A DNA stretch of 64,000 bases from Hsuehochloa calcarea. Taxonomy: Eukaryota; Streptophyta; Magnoliopsida; Poales; Poaceae. Where the stretch lies: assembly GCA_036346395.1 (NCBI GenBank), contig CM070601.1, forward strand, positions 14,381,763 to 14,445,762, read 5' to 3'. Of the stretch, positions 21,930 through 36,083 are shown piece after piece; position 1 is the first letter of the stretch, and each line of letters opens with the position of its first letter. The position numbers and the translations under genes are program-made. The notes under the pieces were generated by a model. It saw nothing but the letters and a program-made list of their open reading frames with translations, was not told the DNA's origin and searched no databases.

Positions 21930-24420
21930 TCCAGACGATCTCATGGGGATTGCTTGTCAGAACTGACATGAACCTCAAGATTTGTCGCCCTGGTAGAAGC
22001 TTAGAAAGAGTTTGTGGATAGCTCCTAGTCCAAGATCTTCTTCACTAAGATATACATTTAATCAACTTCTAGTCGAAGCTTAGGATGAGTTTGTGGATGG
22101 CTCCTAGTCCAGGATCTTGTCACTAAGTTAGATCATTAGTCAACTTCAATATTCCGTGCAAATGAAAAAATATTGAAAAATGGGCGTTTGAGAAATTTGA
22201 GCAAAATGATTCAATACAGGACCTGATTGTCTCTTAACGTGGTCTTTGTTAGCTTTTTGATCTCACTTTGACATTTTGACATGGCCAGTTTCACTTTAGG
22301 ATCCCTGTTGATGAATTTGCTAAATTTGAAGCTTTGCTTAAATTGATCAAATTTATTGCTTTATATTGAGCCTTTGTGCTTAGCTTTGATATATATGTCT
22401 TATCATGATCTTGCTAGCGTTGTTAACCTTGATATGTTGCTTGTACAATATTAGAGATGCTAGCTTGTTCTTTTGTGTAATCTCCAAAGTTTTTTGTAAT
22501 CAAAAAATACAAAATACAAAAATGAAGCCACTCCATTGCACTTCATGCATACTACTTATGTTTCTTTCTTTATTATGCATTTGTTATCTCTGGACGAGAG
22601 GAATGTGTGATTCCTTGATGACTCCATTGTCAAAGGGGAGGAAGATATTTCAATACATGGGGAGAAGATATCTCATTGTTGTACAAAGGGGGAGTAGATA
22701 TATAAAAATGATAAAAAGGGGGGAGAAAGTTGGAGAATTTGAAATTTTCTGAAATCTGAGGATCGTAGTGAGGGGGAGCTTTTGAATTGCATTCTTATTG
22801 TCTTATTGACTTTTCCGAACTTGAATTGTATTTATTAATCCTCACGATGATCAAAGGTCAATTGAACAATTGTTCTTTCATATGGACCGTAAGTGAGATT
22901 TTTGACTCAGGTCAGTAACTAGTTTACACAGAAAACATCGATGAAATAACATCCATTTATCGATTTAACTAAAATGATCTCAAAATAATAAATAGTAATA
23001 ATAACCAGATCTTATGGTCAATGTTTACTTAATTTGCCACGCATGGCTATAGAAACAAATAAACTCTTGCATCAGAACGGGAAAACTTGGAAAGACCAAT
23101 TAACATGCCCACAGGCAATCGAGTGGAGAATGCTTCTTAATTCGCAAAGGCTTCATAGAACTTCTTCCCAAAGAACTCTTGAGCGGCTTGATATTCTTCA
23201 ACTGGGCAACAAATTTATAAGTCGTGAGCACATAAAGTACTCAACAAGTCGTAAGGAAACAGTATGCATTTAATATTCATGTAAGGCTTAAACAAATGAT
23301 TAGTTGTACGGTTCTTTTGCAGAAAGCAGTATTGACGATAAATACGATAACTATATTGAAATTCAAAATTTAAAAGACAATAAGTAAATAAAGGAAACAG
23401 CTTCTTTGAAATCAACCAGTGAACTCTCCATTAACTTCCCAACCAAATCACTAAGTGAATTTCCCATTCACCAAACAAATATTGTATTCATTAAGTGAAC
23501 TTCTCATTCACACCCCGCCACATTTTATAAAGAAACTCTACATCTCGTGTGAAATCCTCGGACATGTTCATAACCACGGGCACGGCTATTCGAATAGATT
23601 AATTAACACTACGCAGAGGTTGTACACTTTACCTACAAGATACAACCAATGCATTTAGCACCACTCATAACAAAACCTTTCGGATGTTTCATCTCAACAA
23701 TTGACACGCCCAATGTACATACTGCCGACCCTAACCTCATTGTTGGTACGATGTACACTGTTGGACCTGTTGACGGTGAACCGCCCATAGATATGACTTT
23801 CAGAGTAGTCCACACACCTCCACCCATTACTAAACTCACAACCTGAGTAAACAACGTTAAAACTCCATAACTTACTAAGTTAGGCATGTCCCATCAAGCA
23901 TGTGGTTGTACGACAAAGCCCAGTTCAATGGCGCACAAGATTAAGTATTTGACAAGTTACTCAAGTGAGTCTACCACAAACCCACAACATGCTAACCGCG
24001 CCCCCACTTCACGTTCGCTTGCCCTAGCAGAAATCATTTTTGTTCAAACAAGACCAATGACATACCCTATCATGTTGCATAAATTTTAACAACAGTGGCT
24101 ATCGTCACAATTCCATATCTCATTAAGTCAAATTTAACATTATTGTGCATGTGATCATGAGCACAAAGTAACTAAGCATAACTAAGTATATGTACATACT
24201 CATGTTGGTGATACAAATTTGTCCAACTAAAATTAACCATGCTATGGTGATAAGTGATTCATGGTATTCAAATATTCAATGGAGGCATAATGACAATAGG
24301 TAATTAACTAATCCCAAAATAGTTGATATAAAGATAGCATACAATTGATATAAATTAATATATTTTTGAAATTATAGGTTCAATATGATCAAAGGACTAC
24401 GACTTGCCTTGACTTTGGTT
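21930..24420. other. No gene; LTR-element non-coding remains likely
   Basis: A segment at 22590-22780 is rich in AAAGGGGGAG-like words, typical of the 3' non-coding part of grass LTR elements. Two similar blocks (GGTAGAAGCTTAGAAAGAG and CGAAGCTTAGGATGAGTTTG, about 21990 and 22075) form a diverged repeat. 23030-24090 has open frames of 65-84 codons on both strands without recognisable domains. No gene is supported. Confidence 0.4.
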
Positions 24421-26281
24421 TTACTCGGTTACCAAACTTGGATATTCAAAGTTTGCTTCTACTTCTTCTCCGTGAAACAGATCATCTAACCGAGAGAGAG
24501 AGAAAAATAGACGAAGCACTAATAAATTCAAATATAATATAATAATAGTAAAACCAACTCTAAAATAAAGGTTTAGAAGAATTTGAATAGACCGAATCGA
24601 AGTTTGGACGAAAGAGAACGGACTCTTGGAAAATTTGCTGGAAAGGAAAAAAGAAGAGACAAAAGAATATTCATAGAATATTCCTTCAACTAAAAAATGG
24701 AACTTACAAGTGGGGTCCACCTGCAAATGAGAGAGCTGAAAAAAGAAGTTTGGATGACATGTGGGACCAAAGTGGAAGAAAGAGCAAGAGAGAGAGAAAG
24801 AATGACAGTGGTGGCCCTACATGTGAGTGTCTAGGTTTATGGTGGGTTAAGTCTATGGGCTTTTTGGCTCGGGTTTGCCACGGTTGCTACTGACAAGGAC
24901 GCCACATAGGCAAGGATGTAGAGGTGGAAGATGAGCTGGCAGGTGAAGTGGCAGAAATAGACAAAGGAAGAAGTGGCAGAAATAGACAAAGGAAGTCACA
25001 AAGAAGAAAAACAGGGAAGCTTGGCCGGCGACAAAGGTGGTGGCATCGATGGCGACTGGTGGCAAGGGAAGTCCAGCCAAGGGCAAAAACAGAACCCCAC
25101 AGGCACGGCGATTCTCTGGGTGGCAAGGCAAAAGCGGCAATGGCTCGTCGGTGGCGGTGACATTGGCAACAGAGGAAGCTTCGGGTGTGGCGACTTCAGC
25201 AATTCGACAACACCCTGGGAAAATGGAGAAGAGCATAGGCTCGGTGGCGGCGCACGGAACCTTGGGAGCGGTTCAGGATGACCGGAGAAGAACTGAAGCG
25301 GCGGCGGGACGAAGGTGGCCGACGACGATGAAGATGAGTGGCGACGGGGGTGATGGAGAGATGACAAAAGGAGAGGGGATAGGAAGAGAAGACCCGAGAA
25401 TACATGATGACATGCACGGGAACGCTAGAGGACTCACCGATGAGAAGATCAAAACGGGGCGGCAACCGGTTTTGAGAAGGTGGCGGCAGCGACCCTGGGA
25501 TCTTCGGGGGGTGATGACAGAAGCACGATGTAGAATGTGTCGATGCAAACTCGAAGGCAAAGATGTCTTAGGCAGAGAAGCTTCGACAACGATGCAATCT
25601 GGAGGCGAAGACCTTCGGTGATGCACAGTTTCTTCGGCGAAATCTGACGATCTCAGTGGCGATTTCAAGACGATAGTTTAGGGCTTTGGACAACAAGCTC
25701 CAGGCAAAAATTGTGACACTGAGGATCGGCTTTTATGGGGCTGGGATGGGTGAATCCAAGTAGAGGCCAGCAGCTATGTCGTGTGCGTGTGGGACTCGGA
25801 GTCCCTATCGGAAAGAAGAAGGAGAGCTTGGCGGCTAACAGCGCGGACCCACTGGGCAGTGGAAGGAGCAAGGGGGCTGGCTTGGGATGCACTCGGCTGG
25901 TGCGACAGGAAAAGGAGCGAGCGGTTCGGAAAAAGATTGGGTCGGTGGCGGAAGAAAATGTCTGGAAGAAAAAAGAAATGGGTCAAAGGAAAAAGGAAAA
26001 ACGGCCTGAAAAGAAAATCCAGAAAAAGAAATGATTTCCGAATTTCAGAAAAGTGATTAAAGAGAATGGAGCTCAAAGAAGTAGCAAATAAATATAGAAA
26101 TTCTCTAGAACTCAAGGAACCCAAATAAAACAACTTTTAATTTAATTAAAGTTTAGATTAATAGCATTAAATTGTTTGTTTTCTGAAAATTCAAATTAAG
26201 CTGGAACTTAAACAAGAAAAATCATATGGTTATTTTTATTTTTAAAAGCTTTAAAAATAAACCAAATTTTGGGATGTTACA
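24421..26281 (-). mobile_element. Probable LTR-element end, minus strand
   Basis: On the minus strand, 26281 begins TGTAACATCCCAAAATTTGG, a start I associate with Gypsy LTRs of rice-type genomes. The sequence to its left is AT-rich, then GC-rich and purine/pyrimidine biased (24900-25900). I could not find the other LTR border, primer site or internal region, so extent and family are guesses. Several overlapping open frames of 80-194 codons (for example 25037-25621 plus) have no domain and are compositional. Confidence 0.35.
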
Positions 26282-29200
26282 CGGTATGATCGGTGCGGCA
26301 GGATGGTCTGACCGGCGGTTGAACCATTTGAGCAATGGGCACCAGGCACTGATGTGTGAGTATGTGGGTATGTGTTTACATTAGGTGTCATTGAAAATAA
26401 AAATTGGATACGAAACTAGATAGAGCTTTGCCAAAAAAAAGTCAAGAGATGGTGTTTTCTGGAACTGGAAAGTGGTTTGATCGACCGTTGGTTGGTGGTC
26501 AGACCGGTGGTGGTCTGACCGGTCCCTTACTATTGGGGCTGGCGTTTAGACTGGTTATTGGTTGGCGGTCTGACCGGACAGGATGAGTTCACGCACAGTG
26601 AGGATGGTGGACTTTGTGAAATTGGCCAAAGTCATGAGATTTTGTGAATAATTGTTGCATGATGCATGTTTTGGCTAACATTGGTCAAGTTGAGTAGAAT
26701 TGATGTCTGAAATCGATTTTTTGATCTATTATTGTGTAGGGATGCTTGCAGTTAACTACAATCAGCGGTGGGGATGATCGGGACTAAGCTAGAAGAGCCG
26801 ACATCCGGAACGATCGAGAATGCCGGGTGAAGTGGTTAGACTCAAGTAGGGAGTGGATATCAAGCCAAGCCTTGTCTTATTGAGCTTTTCTTGAAATTTA
26901 CATAGTTTGATTTAATATTATTTTATTTATAGTTTAAAAGAATTAAAAGAATCGAGCTAACGAGCTGAGCTACAGCGAAATCCAATTTTATTATAAATTA
27001 ATTCATTTTAATGTTTAACCAATTAATGCGTGTAATTAGAGCAATTTTGAACTGAGCTAACGAACCGTGTTAACAGGCTTTTTTCCATTCCTAGACTCAG
27101 GCATGGTGCAAAATGGAAAAAACGACTGAACGGAAAGTTCGGTGCAACAGGTTGCATCAAGTGATTTGGGGCCGGTACAAGTGCCAAGGTGGTCCGGTGG
27201 GAGCCGGATGAGAGAGACTCGCTGACATGAGGAAAGTCATTGATGAACCTACGTATGACGAAGTATGGTATTGTTTTGCAGTAATTGGACTAGATCATGG
27301 AGAATGATCGAGAAAGGGTATTTTGATATCTTCGTCAAAATACCGGGTCAGTGAACTTGAAAAACCACAGTGCAAGACGGTGCAAATGAGAAGTGGTTTA
27401 GTCATGATAAGGATAAGATCACAAAGAGACGAATTCGAGAGACCCGGATCGCCATCTGCTTTGAGAAGTATGTGTGAGTATAGACCTGTTTGTGTGTGAG
27501 TTTAATGGGTGTTCATTAAGGTTTTCTCTGTAGACTTAGCCTCTATTATATAAGAGTTGGTGCATGATTCGCACAATTAAACCTTGGAAACCCTAATTTG
27601 ATATTTGAGAAAAGTGAAGAGAATATATGAGAGTAAGGTTTGAGAGAGATGTATTGAGAGATTGAATGATGCATCAGTGAGATTTTATCCTCCATGGTGG
27701 AATGACTGTAAAACTACAATTCCTCGTATCAATCCAATTAAGTTTATGTCAATATTAGTTCTCTTTTGTTCTTACTCTCTCTTCGATGATTTTGTGGTTT
27801 TTTTATTATAGGGGTTTACTTTAGTCTTTTATTGTGATCTAGCTTACTAGGACTTTTGAAATCTGATCTAAGATCATTTTGATCATTTTTTATCTACGAA
27901 CAAACATTTAGATCAAATTAAGGTTTCCCTATTTTGAGTCTTTTACCCTAACGGAGAAAATCATGGAACCTTGACTATAATCATCTCGATAGTCGATTGA
28001 AATAGGTTACTGTCATTCTTATTGGGCTAGGTCTGAAATATCATATGATTTAAATTACTGGATCTGATTTACGAATCGCTGTTTTCAGACAGCTGAGAGG
28101 AATGGTTAGAACCGGGGCAAACCCTCCCATCCCGCCACCGGGCTCGTCCGCGCCGAGCGCTCATTGAGGTCCGCCCGCCCGCGCGCGCATCCGCGGACGC
28201 GCATCATTGCAGGCAGCGGTGGTTGCCCTGCTCCTCTTTTCGCCGCCCGGATCCTTTTCCGCTCATCAATTCACGTCCAACTCCTGCAGGCAAGAGGGCG
28301 AATAAATTGGTATGAATCGAGCAGCGCTCGCAGTGCATTATTGCGCGGTGAGAGAGCAGTGAGGGGGGAAACGGGTTAGGTGCCACGGCCCGATTCGTGG
28401 AGGGGATCGCACCGCGAATTTAATTCGGTCGTGTATGATTCGTCATGTTTTGCCGCGACGCTGTAGTATCGGACACGCCACAGAACCGCAGGTAACTACG
28501 TCTACAGTTTCGTCTCGGTCTTCTCTGCGTTCGAAAGCCTCGAGCCGTATGTTCTCGCTCGCTCTCGGCGTGAGAATTTCACACGAAAAGCGCGTGCTTA
28601 GGCTAATCGTGTGTGTGATATTTCTCCAGGGAAACCTGTCATGATTTGGGCAGTCGATGACTTGCTCGCATACGGTGGAGACTTTCTTCCCATCATGGAG
28701 AACGAACGTATACATGTGGTAGAATCTTCCGGCCATTGGAGGAATGATAATAATTACCAATGGTTAGTCAAAAACAATAATTCGCGCGCGGTACTAATTC
28801 ATCTCGTCGATGCGTAACACTGAATGGCCAGTGATTTGCTCCAACTAAATGCGAGGCAATTGATGGTTTTCCTCTGTGGTCCTGGACTCCTGACTGAAGA
28901 AAAGGGCTCCTGCCGTTCGCTTGTGCTGGTGTAACTGTAGGTCTGGGAGAACAATCAAAGTAAAATGCCTGCTTCATGATAACTTATGAATTCTGAATTT
29001 CTGATCGATATAAAAAGAAAATAAAAACTTACTATCAAGTTGGAAGTTGTCCATATCTACACAGATCGAGAAGCCGGACATGGAACTGTGTCTGTTTTGG
29101 AAGCAATAGTTTTGATGTGCATTACTTATGTTCAGGTAAACAAGATGTACTGAACAATATACAAGCAGAAGCCAAGGTAACTCAAATTGAAACAAATTGC

Positions 29201-29864
29201 GATATGCTTATATGAAAATCATACTTCAGTAGAGATTGACACTGAGACACCATCATATCAGTTCGCCCGCAGTGTCAAATGAGATGTTTCTGTGTAATTT
29301 CGTTTTTAAAAAAAGATATTCCCCTGCAATTTCTTGAAGCGAAAGCAGCAGCTCCATTGAAATTGTGAAAGTTAAGCAGATGCTATTCAAAGCAGCTGTC
29401 AATTCCTTCATTTCTTTCAGAACGAGCAAACTAATAATGCACGGACAATAGGCCGTGAACTTTCACCTTGTCGCAATGAAAATAAATCAGAGAAATCTAC
29501 CCATACTTCCTACAATAAAGCACCAGAACAACAATATATACTTGTAGAACGGTTGGGAAAGGTAAATCGAAAATACCAAGACAATGACTTTCTTTCGACA
29601 AAATATGACAAGCGTCCTCCCTCACATGCTAATGACTAGTTTGAAAGAGGAATTAATTATATGTGATATTTTTTTGGACAAAACAACATATTTGTTTTTG
29701 TATCGGGGCGTAGTATATTCATGGATTTCAGATGCTGAGAAAATTGTATGCTTCTTTTGGTCAACGCATGGAAATCCCTAACAAAAGTTCGTTTTAATCG
29801 GCGATACCGGAAATTAGGTTGAGTACAATATAAAAAATGGGAGAGGATATGTGCAGGATGATAG
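26282..29864. other. No gene seen; repeat-derived
   Basis: 26300-26580 holds several copies of the palindromic word GGTCTGACCGG or close variants, as in non-coding parts of grass retroelements. 27580-27760 (ACCCTAATTTG, then CAATCCAATTAAG) has LTR-like composition. 28130-28400 is GC-rich with short open frames only. No domain or splice-supported exon was recognised. Confidence 0.35.
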
Positions 29865-32800
29865 CTAACGTGACATTCCGTTTTCAGACGGCAAATAGTG
29901 CCTCCATTTGGATTTTCAATTTTTCAATTTATGTTCAAATTTGGATTTGTCGTCTGAATTCCAGAAACTCCCTGCTTCCTCTAAGCTCGGATTTGTGTTT
30001 CAAACCTTCATTCAAATTTCTGAATTCAAAAATTCAAATCAAAATCAAATTTCTCAGACTTTGAACCCTCCCAAAATCTTGCCCACTTATTTTTGGGCCA
30101 GCCTCTCAATTTCGGCCCACTTGTTTTTCTCCCCCATCTCCTTTTTACCTCCCGGGCCGGATCTTCTTCCCCGGCCCACCGCCAACTCGGCCTGGCCCGC
30201 GCTTTTCCTCCGAACCGGCCCGGCCTACCTCAGCTTCCCCGCCCCCGGCCCGCGTCGCCCGTCCCTCTCTCCCTTATCCCTTTCTCCCCCAGCCGCCTCG
30301 GCCGATCCGTCTTCGCTCCCGTCGCCGCTTCACCTCCCCCATCCCTCTCCCTCCCTCGCGCCGCCAGCCCTTCGTCTCCCCATCTCGCTCTTCTCCGACG
30401 CCCCTTCTCCCCCTTCGTCTCTCCGTTCCCGGCTTCGCCTCCTCCTCCTGCCGCGCCCAGATCCGCCTCCCCCTCCTCCGGCTCGGCCCAGCTCGCCCGG
30501 CCCGGCTCCATCTCCCCAATCGCTTCCATCGCTGTCGCCTCCACCGGGCCCCAGCCGAGCGCCGCCCCATGCCCTACCGCGCCCACTCCGCCGTGACGTC
30601 AGCGATGTCCTCTCCGCTCCCGTGCGTGCTTCCGACCGGTCCAAGTGGCGCGTCGCCCTTCGTCAACGGCTACATCGCCCGGACCGTCGTCTGCCTTGGC
30701 CTACGGTGTCGTCCCGTCGTCCTGCCGCCATGTCGTCTGCTCCACCGACTCCGTAGCGACATGCCGCGCCCACGCCCATGCCGCCATCAACGTCATCGCC
30801 TCCGGCTCCATCCCCTCTCCCCGGCTATTTAAAGCCCGACGCTATCTCCCGTGCTCCCTACCCCTCTTCTTCTCCCCCTAGTAAGCCCTATAGCTCCATC
30901 CCCGACTTCGGCTTCTTCTTTCCCCTCCGGCCGATTGGAGTCCCGTGCCGCCTCGGCCCAGTCGCCGGCGCTTGGAGCGCCGCGACGACGTCCCCGTGCC
31001 GCCCAACAATGGGCTGCGACCGCGCCTCCCGAGGATCTGTTGCTCGCGCTTCCCACCTCCCTCGGCTCGTCGCCGACCACCTCCGATGCTCCACCGCCTC
31101 CACCACCGCTCGGTGAGCCTCCCTCCACCTCCCGTGCACCTTGCTCTCCCTCTCTCTTTCTTCCTCGCCACGCCGCCCGGCCTCTAAGCGCCCTGCTCCC
31201 CCGACCGGCCGCCTCGCCCGGTCAGACCGGCCCGCACCCTCCTTCCCCCTTCTCCCCGTGCTCTCTCTCCCTCTCAGTGCATCCCTCTGTTTTGGCCGAG
31301 CCTCCCCCCTTGCCCTGCGCCTCTCGGCCGACTGCTCCCCTCTTTGTCTCTCTCTGTGTTTTGGCCCAGTGGTTAGTGTTGTCAAAGGATGGAAAAATTG
31401 TTCTTCAGGCCAGATGATGTTTGAGCAATTGGATGCTTGTGTTGATAATTGCTTCCCCAGTATCAGTATTGTGGTTTGTGAATGTTGTCTGTGGTTTGTC
31501 GCTTCCCAGATCAGTAGGGTTGGCTGTAGTTTATCGCTCCTCCAGTAAGGCAAATGGTTTGGCGGTGAATTGAATTATTACCTGTGATTGTAATTGATTG
31601 TTGATATTTTGGTTAAATGATGATCAGTATCCATGTCGATGACAGTGAGTAAGGAATTGTGATGGTGGGATGATTGCTTCTCCAATTATTGGATGTTGTC
31701 AATACTTCTTGTTCATCAGTATTAGTGAATTGAATTGATGAGTTGTTGTCTTGATTTTTTTTGCTTCACCCGATCAGTAATGATAGCAGTATTAGCTTTT
31801 GAAATCTATGCTTAGCATCTGTCAATTTGAATCTCGTGTGTTAATCTGTCCAGGGAATTGAGAGTTGTGTTCTGGCTTTGAATCTGTTTGAATCTTGCAA
31901 ATAAATGCACTGTTAGTAATCTGTCAATTGAAGGAATCATGTTTGTGTTGATCTGGAAGTGGAAGATTGTCGACTGCAATCTTTGTGTCTAGTATTTGAA
32001 ACCCTGTTTAGCAATCTTGCAATCTTTGTGTCTAGTATTTGAAACCCTGTTTAGTAATCTTGCAATTGTGTATTGGTGCAATTGAAAGCTTGTATGATTG
32101 ATGTGGCAGTAGATTGAGTGCTGGCGTTTAGAATTTCTATCGATTAAATTTTTGTGATGTAGAACTTGCAATCATTTATTATTCTTCTCTCATTTGTCAA
32201 CGTTTGATTCGTAGTTATTTCCCCAGATCATAGCGGTAGTAATGAGGTTACAATCGATCCGACAATTGAGAATTTATGCAATAGGATAGTAGGATGTTTT
32301 GTTGGTAGTAAATTGAATTGTTGATTGTGATCCTAATTATTAGGGATAGCTTTGATCTTCAGTAGCAGTATTGTCTATTGGTTTTGTTAATCAATTGATA
32401 GCTGTTGGTTAGTGTTTCATCAGTAGGTCAATGATTGTTGGAAGTAATTGTATTTTGTATAAGCAGCAAGTATTGATTTGTTTGCATTGATTGTTTCATC
32501 AATCCGTATTGTTTGGCAATGATTTGTGGTCTGGCAATTAAATCCCGGTTGGTAATCTGGCAATTATATAGTTGGTAGTAGAATCTGTATTTTGTTGTGG
32601 CAGTAAGTTGTAGTAGTAGGTTGAGTAGCTAGCAATTGAATCGTTGAGTATTATCGGTAGCTGAGATTGGTATTGAAGTGCCATTGGATTGTGTGTTAAT
32701 CGGGTATCATAGATTTGGTGTAGAACCTGTAGTTAAGCTGCATTGTCGCCTGTGGAAGTATAGTCATGCAGTCTTCCGAATCCGCAGTAGAGCATTCTGG

Positions 32801-34964
32801 CAAAAACTCCTTCGACCTTACCCTCCTTGTATCCTCTCTCCCGGCAAAATTTCTCTACCACTCCTCCTTTCGCTCAACTGGACGTTTGACTCTGTCAAAC
32901 ATTCCAGTGTCGCCCAAACCCTTCTCTCAAGCCCGTCCTCCTCAATCTTTCTGAGGCTCTTGTGTTTTATTGGTCTTTTGAGTTCTTTGGATTTATTTGG
33001 TTTTTCTATCGTTGTTGCGTAATTAGAAATCGAAGTTCGGAAGAAATAACAACTCAAGCAGGATCAAGATCCAAGCAAAGACGTCAAGATTTCGAACCCC
33101 TGTTCAATCAGGCTTTGAGTAAGATCAAGGCCACGGTAAAAATAGCCCAGGCGAGTCAACACTTTGATCATATTGATCCTCATTTTATGCAAATTATATT
33201 CTTTTAAAATATCAAATTTCATGCTTTAATTTCTTATGCAAATGTATGTCAAACACTCTAAGGTAGTTAAATGCATATTTGATGATTAAATAATTACTGT
33301 ACCATTTCCTTGAAAATTGAACTCCCAATATCCTTGTCACCCTAGTAAATATCTGGTAACCTACTAGTTATAAGTCATACTTAAACGACATGCTAGACTT
33401 GTTTAAGTACCAGGGTATTTCTACCCCAAATCATCATTCTTTAATCATGATAATTGTTTTGGGCAGTCATTGGGGAGAATGACTGGACTGGTTGGATAAT
33501 TTGTTTTATACTTCTCTAAAACCCTAAAACTTGATAATACCCTATCTGGGCGGATGGAAGGGTGGTGGGTGTCGTCGAGCACGAGAATGGTTGGTATGTG
33601 GTAAGAACCTCCCAGATGATCTTAAGGACTTAATCCTGTGCGACCTCCTATTGCAAAACAATACAGCCACAAGTCTATAATGGTGTCAACCTGGCTAACT
33701 AATTGGTGTCCACCGGTACACGCTGCACCATTGAGAGACTCCACTTCACCGTGAGCCCACGAGGCTACGGGTTGGGGTATGTGACTTGCGGGATACTATG
33801 CGTAAGTTGCATTGCGCAAGATGGGGTCTGGGTACAGTGGCTGTCGGGTCCCATGGGAACGAAACCCTACTCAGGTGAAACCTTAGCGGATGTGGCAAAT
33901 ATCGAGGGATGCCTTGTAAAGGCCTTGTGGTAATCTCCCCTTGATTCACATGTCTACAGAAACGTGTGTACATATCAAGCTGATTATCTCTTGTGGGTAA
34001 AGATGTACAATCTCTGCAGAGAATAAAAACTATTCGAACAGCCGTGCCCACGGTCACGGGCGGGCAAGCAACTTACAAGATATAGTTCTATTTCAAAAAA
34101 ATTGGTGGATGGGATGAAAAATATGCGGGGCTCACCTAGCCCTTGATTTGGATTTTTCCTGGGTATTCTTACTCAGCGTTGGTAATAGGTGGGTATGACC
34201 ACCATCAAATATAAGCATGAAGATGGAGGTAGCCTCTGCTTTTATTAATTATTGCACAGTTAATCTCTTTAAAAATATAATTTGGTTAAAATGCTAAGTG
34301 ATATGATTTTCTAATATCTGTATTTATAAATGTTGCTTTACGCAAATAAAAGAACACGAGCCATCCTTGTTACACCTTGTATGTATATTATTGCATCTGT
34401 TGTGATGGCTCGCGAGCAAGGTAGTTGTGCTCATCCTCACTCTTTCCCAAAACCCTCAGAAACAGGAACTTGGAGCTTTCGACTGCAACAAGGATCTAGA
34501 AGTCTTAAGACCCAGGAAGTCGTTGAAGCGTAGTTTAGTCCTTAGTTGTTCTAGTCTCACCCCAGTCTAGCTGACTCCGTCGGCTCTTATGTGCCTCCTA
34601 TATTGTCCGAGGTTTTCGTATAATATCGAGCGTACACGGGTTCCCCAGTCACTTGCTTGCGGTAAGATGTGTCCTCGCCCTTTGCTTCCGTTGTTGCTTC
34701 CGCTATCTTTTGTAATGTATTCATTTAGCCTGTTCGGCCCTTATTGTAAAAATATTGGCCCGAAGCGGTCTATGTAAACTCTGATGTGTAAATTAATGAA
34801 TGAAATGATTTTACACTATATATGGTTTGATTCAGTAATGTGTCTGTGAAGTTCTGTCTACTGATCCAAGGAATAGCACAGTAATTTCACAGAGAAATCC
34901 GAATGAAAAAAAATTCAGTGTCCTACAGCAAACCTCATATGTAAGTATACATCTAACGTGACAT
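29865..34964 (+). other. GC-rich promoter-like block, possible large LTR
   Basis: CTAACGTGACAT (12 bp) occurs at 29865-29876 and 34953-34964, bounding about 5 kb. Inside are a pyrimidine-rich, Pro/Ser-coding stretch (30060-31300), a TATA-like TATTTAAAG at 30826, a long T/G-rich zone with short repeats (31560-32660, for example CTTTGTGTCTAGTATTTGAAACCCTG twice near 31980 and 32024), and AATGAATGAAATG near 34795 that could be a poly(A) region. This order, promoter then transcript leader then poly(A), suits a long Gypsy-type LTR, perhaps solo. Open frames of up to 282 codons are low-complexity and not supported as genes. Confidence 0.3.
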
Positions 34965-36083
34965 CTCTATAGTATGTTAGTTATCACTAGTAGCTTAGGC
35001 TACTGATGTGATGCATATGTGCATTGCCTTTCTTCTCATTTTCCCTTTACTTTTTCGAAGTCTGACTCAAATTCAGTGCAGAATTTCCTGTAACAACTCG
35101 ACTAATGCAATATCCTACCGTCCTACGGGCTCGCACCATATAAAACCTAGAATAAAACCTAGAATTATGAAGCATACATCTCACCGGGTACGAAGGATGC
35201 CCTCGGCAAACCTGGGCGTAGCCCCTTTAGCATTACAGAAGAAAAAAAATTAACAGTATGTATGCAGTCCACAGTCGGCCCAATTTGACTAAGTGAGATC
35301 CATCTAGAAAGCTCATCATTGTTACTTACTACTAGTTATGATACTGCTTAGCGAGACAGCGACTTCAATCATACGGTGGCGAAGCACGAAAACAGCAGAC
35401 GAGGTGGTGAGGCACTGACCGCTGGTATGTCGTGGGCTTGCCACGATCGGGCCTAGCGATGACGACATATGTGTAACCAACGGCCGGAGAGTTAAGTCTG
35501 TGCACCACGCAGACACGTGCAACCAGTAGTGAATAATGTGTTTCTGAATTTACTTTGATTTTTGACACTTAAAATTTTACTCAAGCTCTCTCCCTGCATC
35601 TAACTTTTCCCCCTAGCCAGCCTTGATGTCAGGGCTGTAACATCAAAATTTATAGGTGACAATTGACTTGACGTTCGCAAATTCAATTTTCTTCTACAGT
35701 TCTACTTGTATTACCTAAGCATCCGGCTCCCAGCAACCCTGCACAACCAGCAAGCCCTAGCTCATCATCGGACACATCTAAATATGTATAACTCTACTCG
35801 ATTATTTCATCACAAATTTAGCCCTCAACTATGAACAATAATTTGAAACAACCAAGCTTGAAAAGAACCCAAAGAGAGAGAGAGACAGAGACAGAGAGAG
35901 AGAGAGAGAAACAAGTTCAGATTGTTTTCTCGAAATAACAAAAACGAATGTGCGAACTCGATCGTATATCAAGAACTTTAAGGATGCTCACATCGATCTC
36001 CATGTATGTACTATGCAATAATCCATGCATGCATGAACTATTCACAAGATCACTAGAGGTCGTATTCTACACTCGTGTCGTGT
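34965..36083. other. No gene seen; 3' flank of DUF761 gene
   Basis: A (GA)n microsatellite lies at 35873-35910. TGTAACA-type LTR words occur near 35089 and, inverted, near 35633. These could be edges of old LTRs but no element could be traced. Confidence 0.4.

Noticed and set aside
25037..25621. 194-codon plus-strand open frame
   Set aside because: Gly/Arg/Lys-rich, overlapped by long frames on the other strand, no domain; lies in LTR-like DNA.
29908..30756. 282-codon Pro/Ser-rich open frame
   Set aside because: Low complexity in a pyrimidine-rich stretch with other long frames in parallel; no start context, domain or splice support.
30888..31553. 221-codon minus-strand open frame
   Set aside because: Arg/Glu/Gly-rich, antisense to a pyrimidine-rich tract; no domain.
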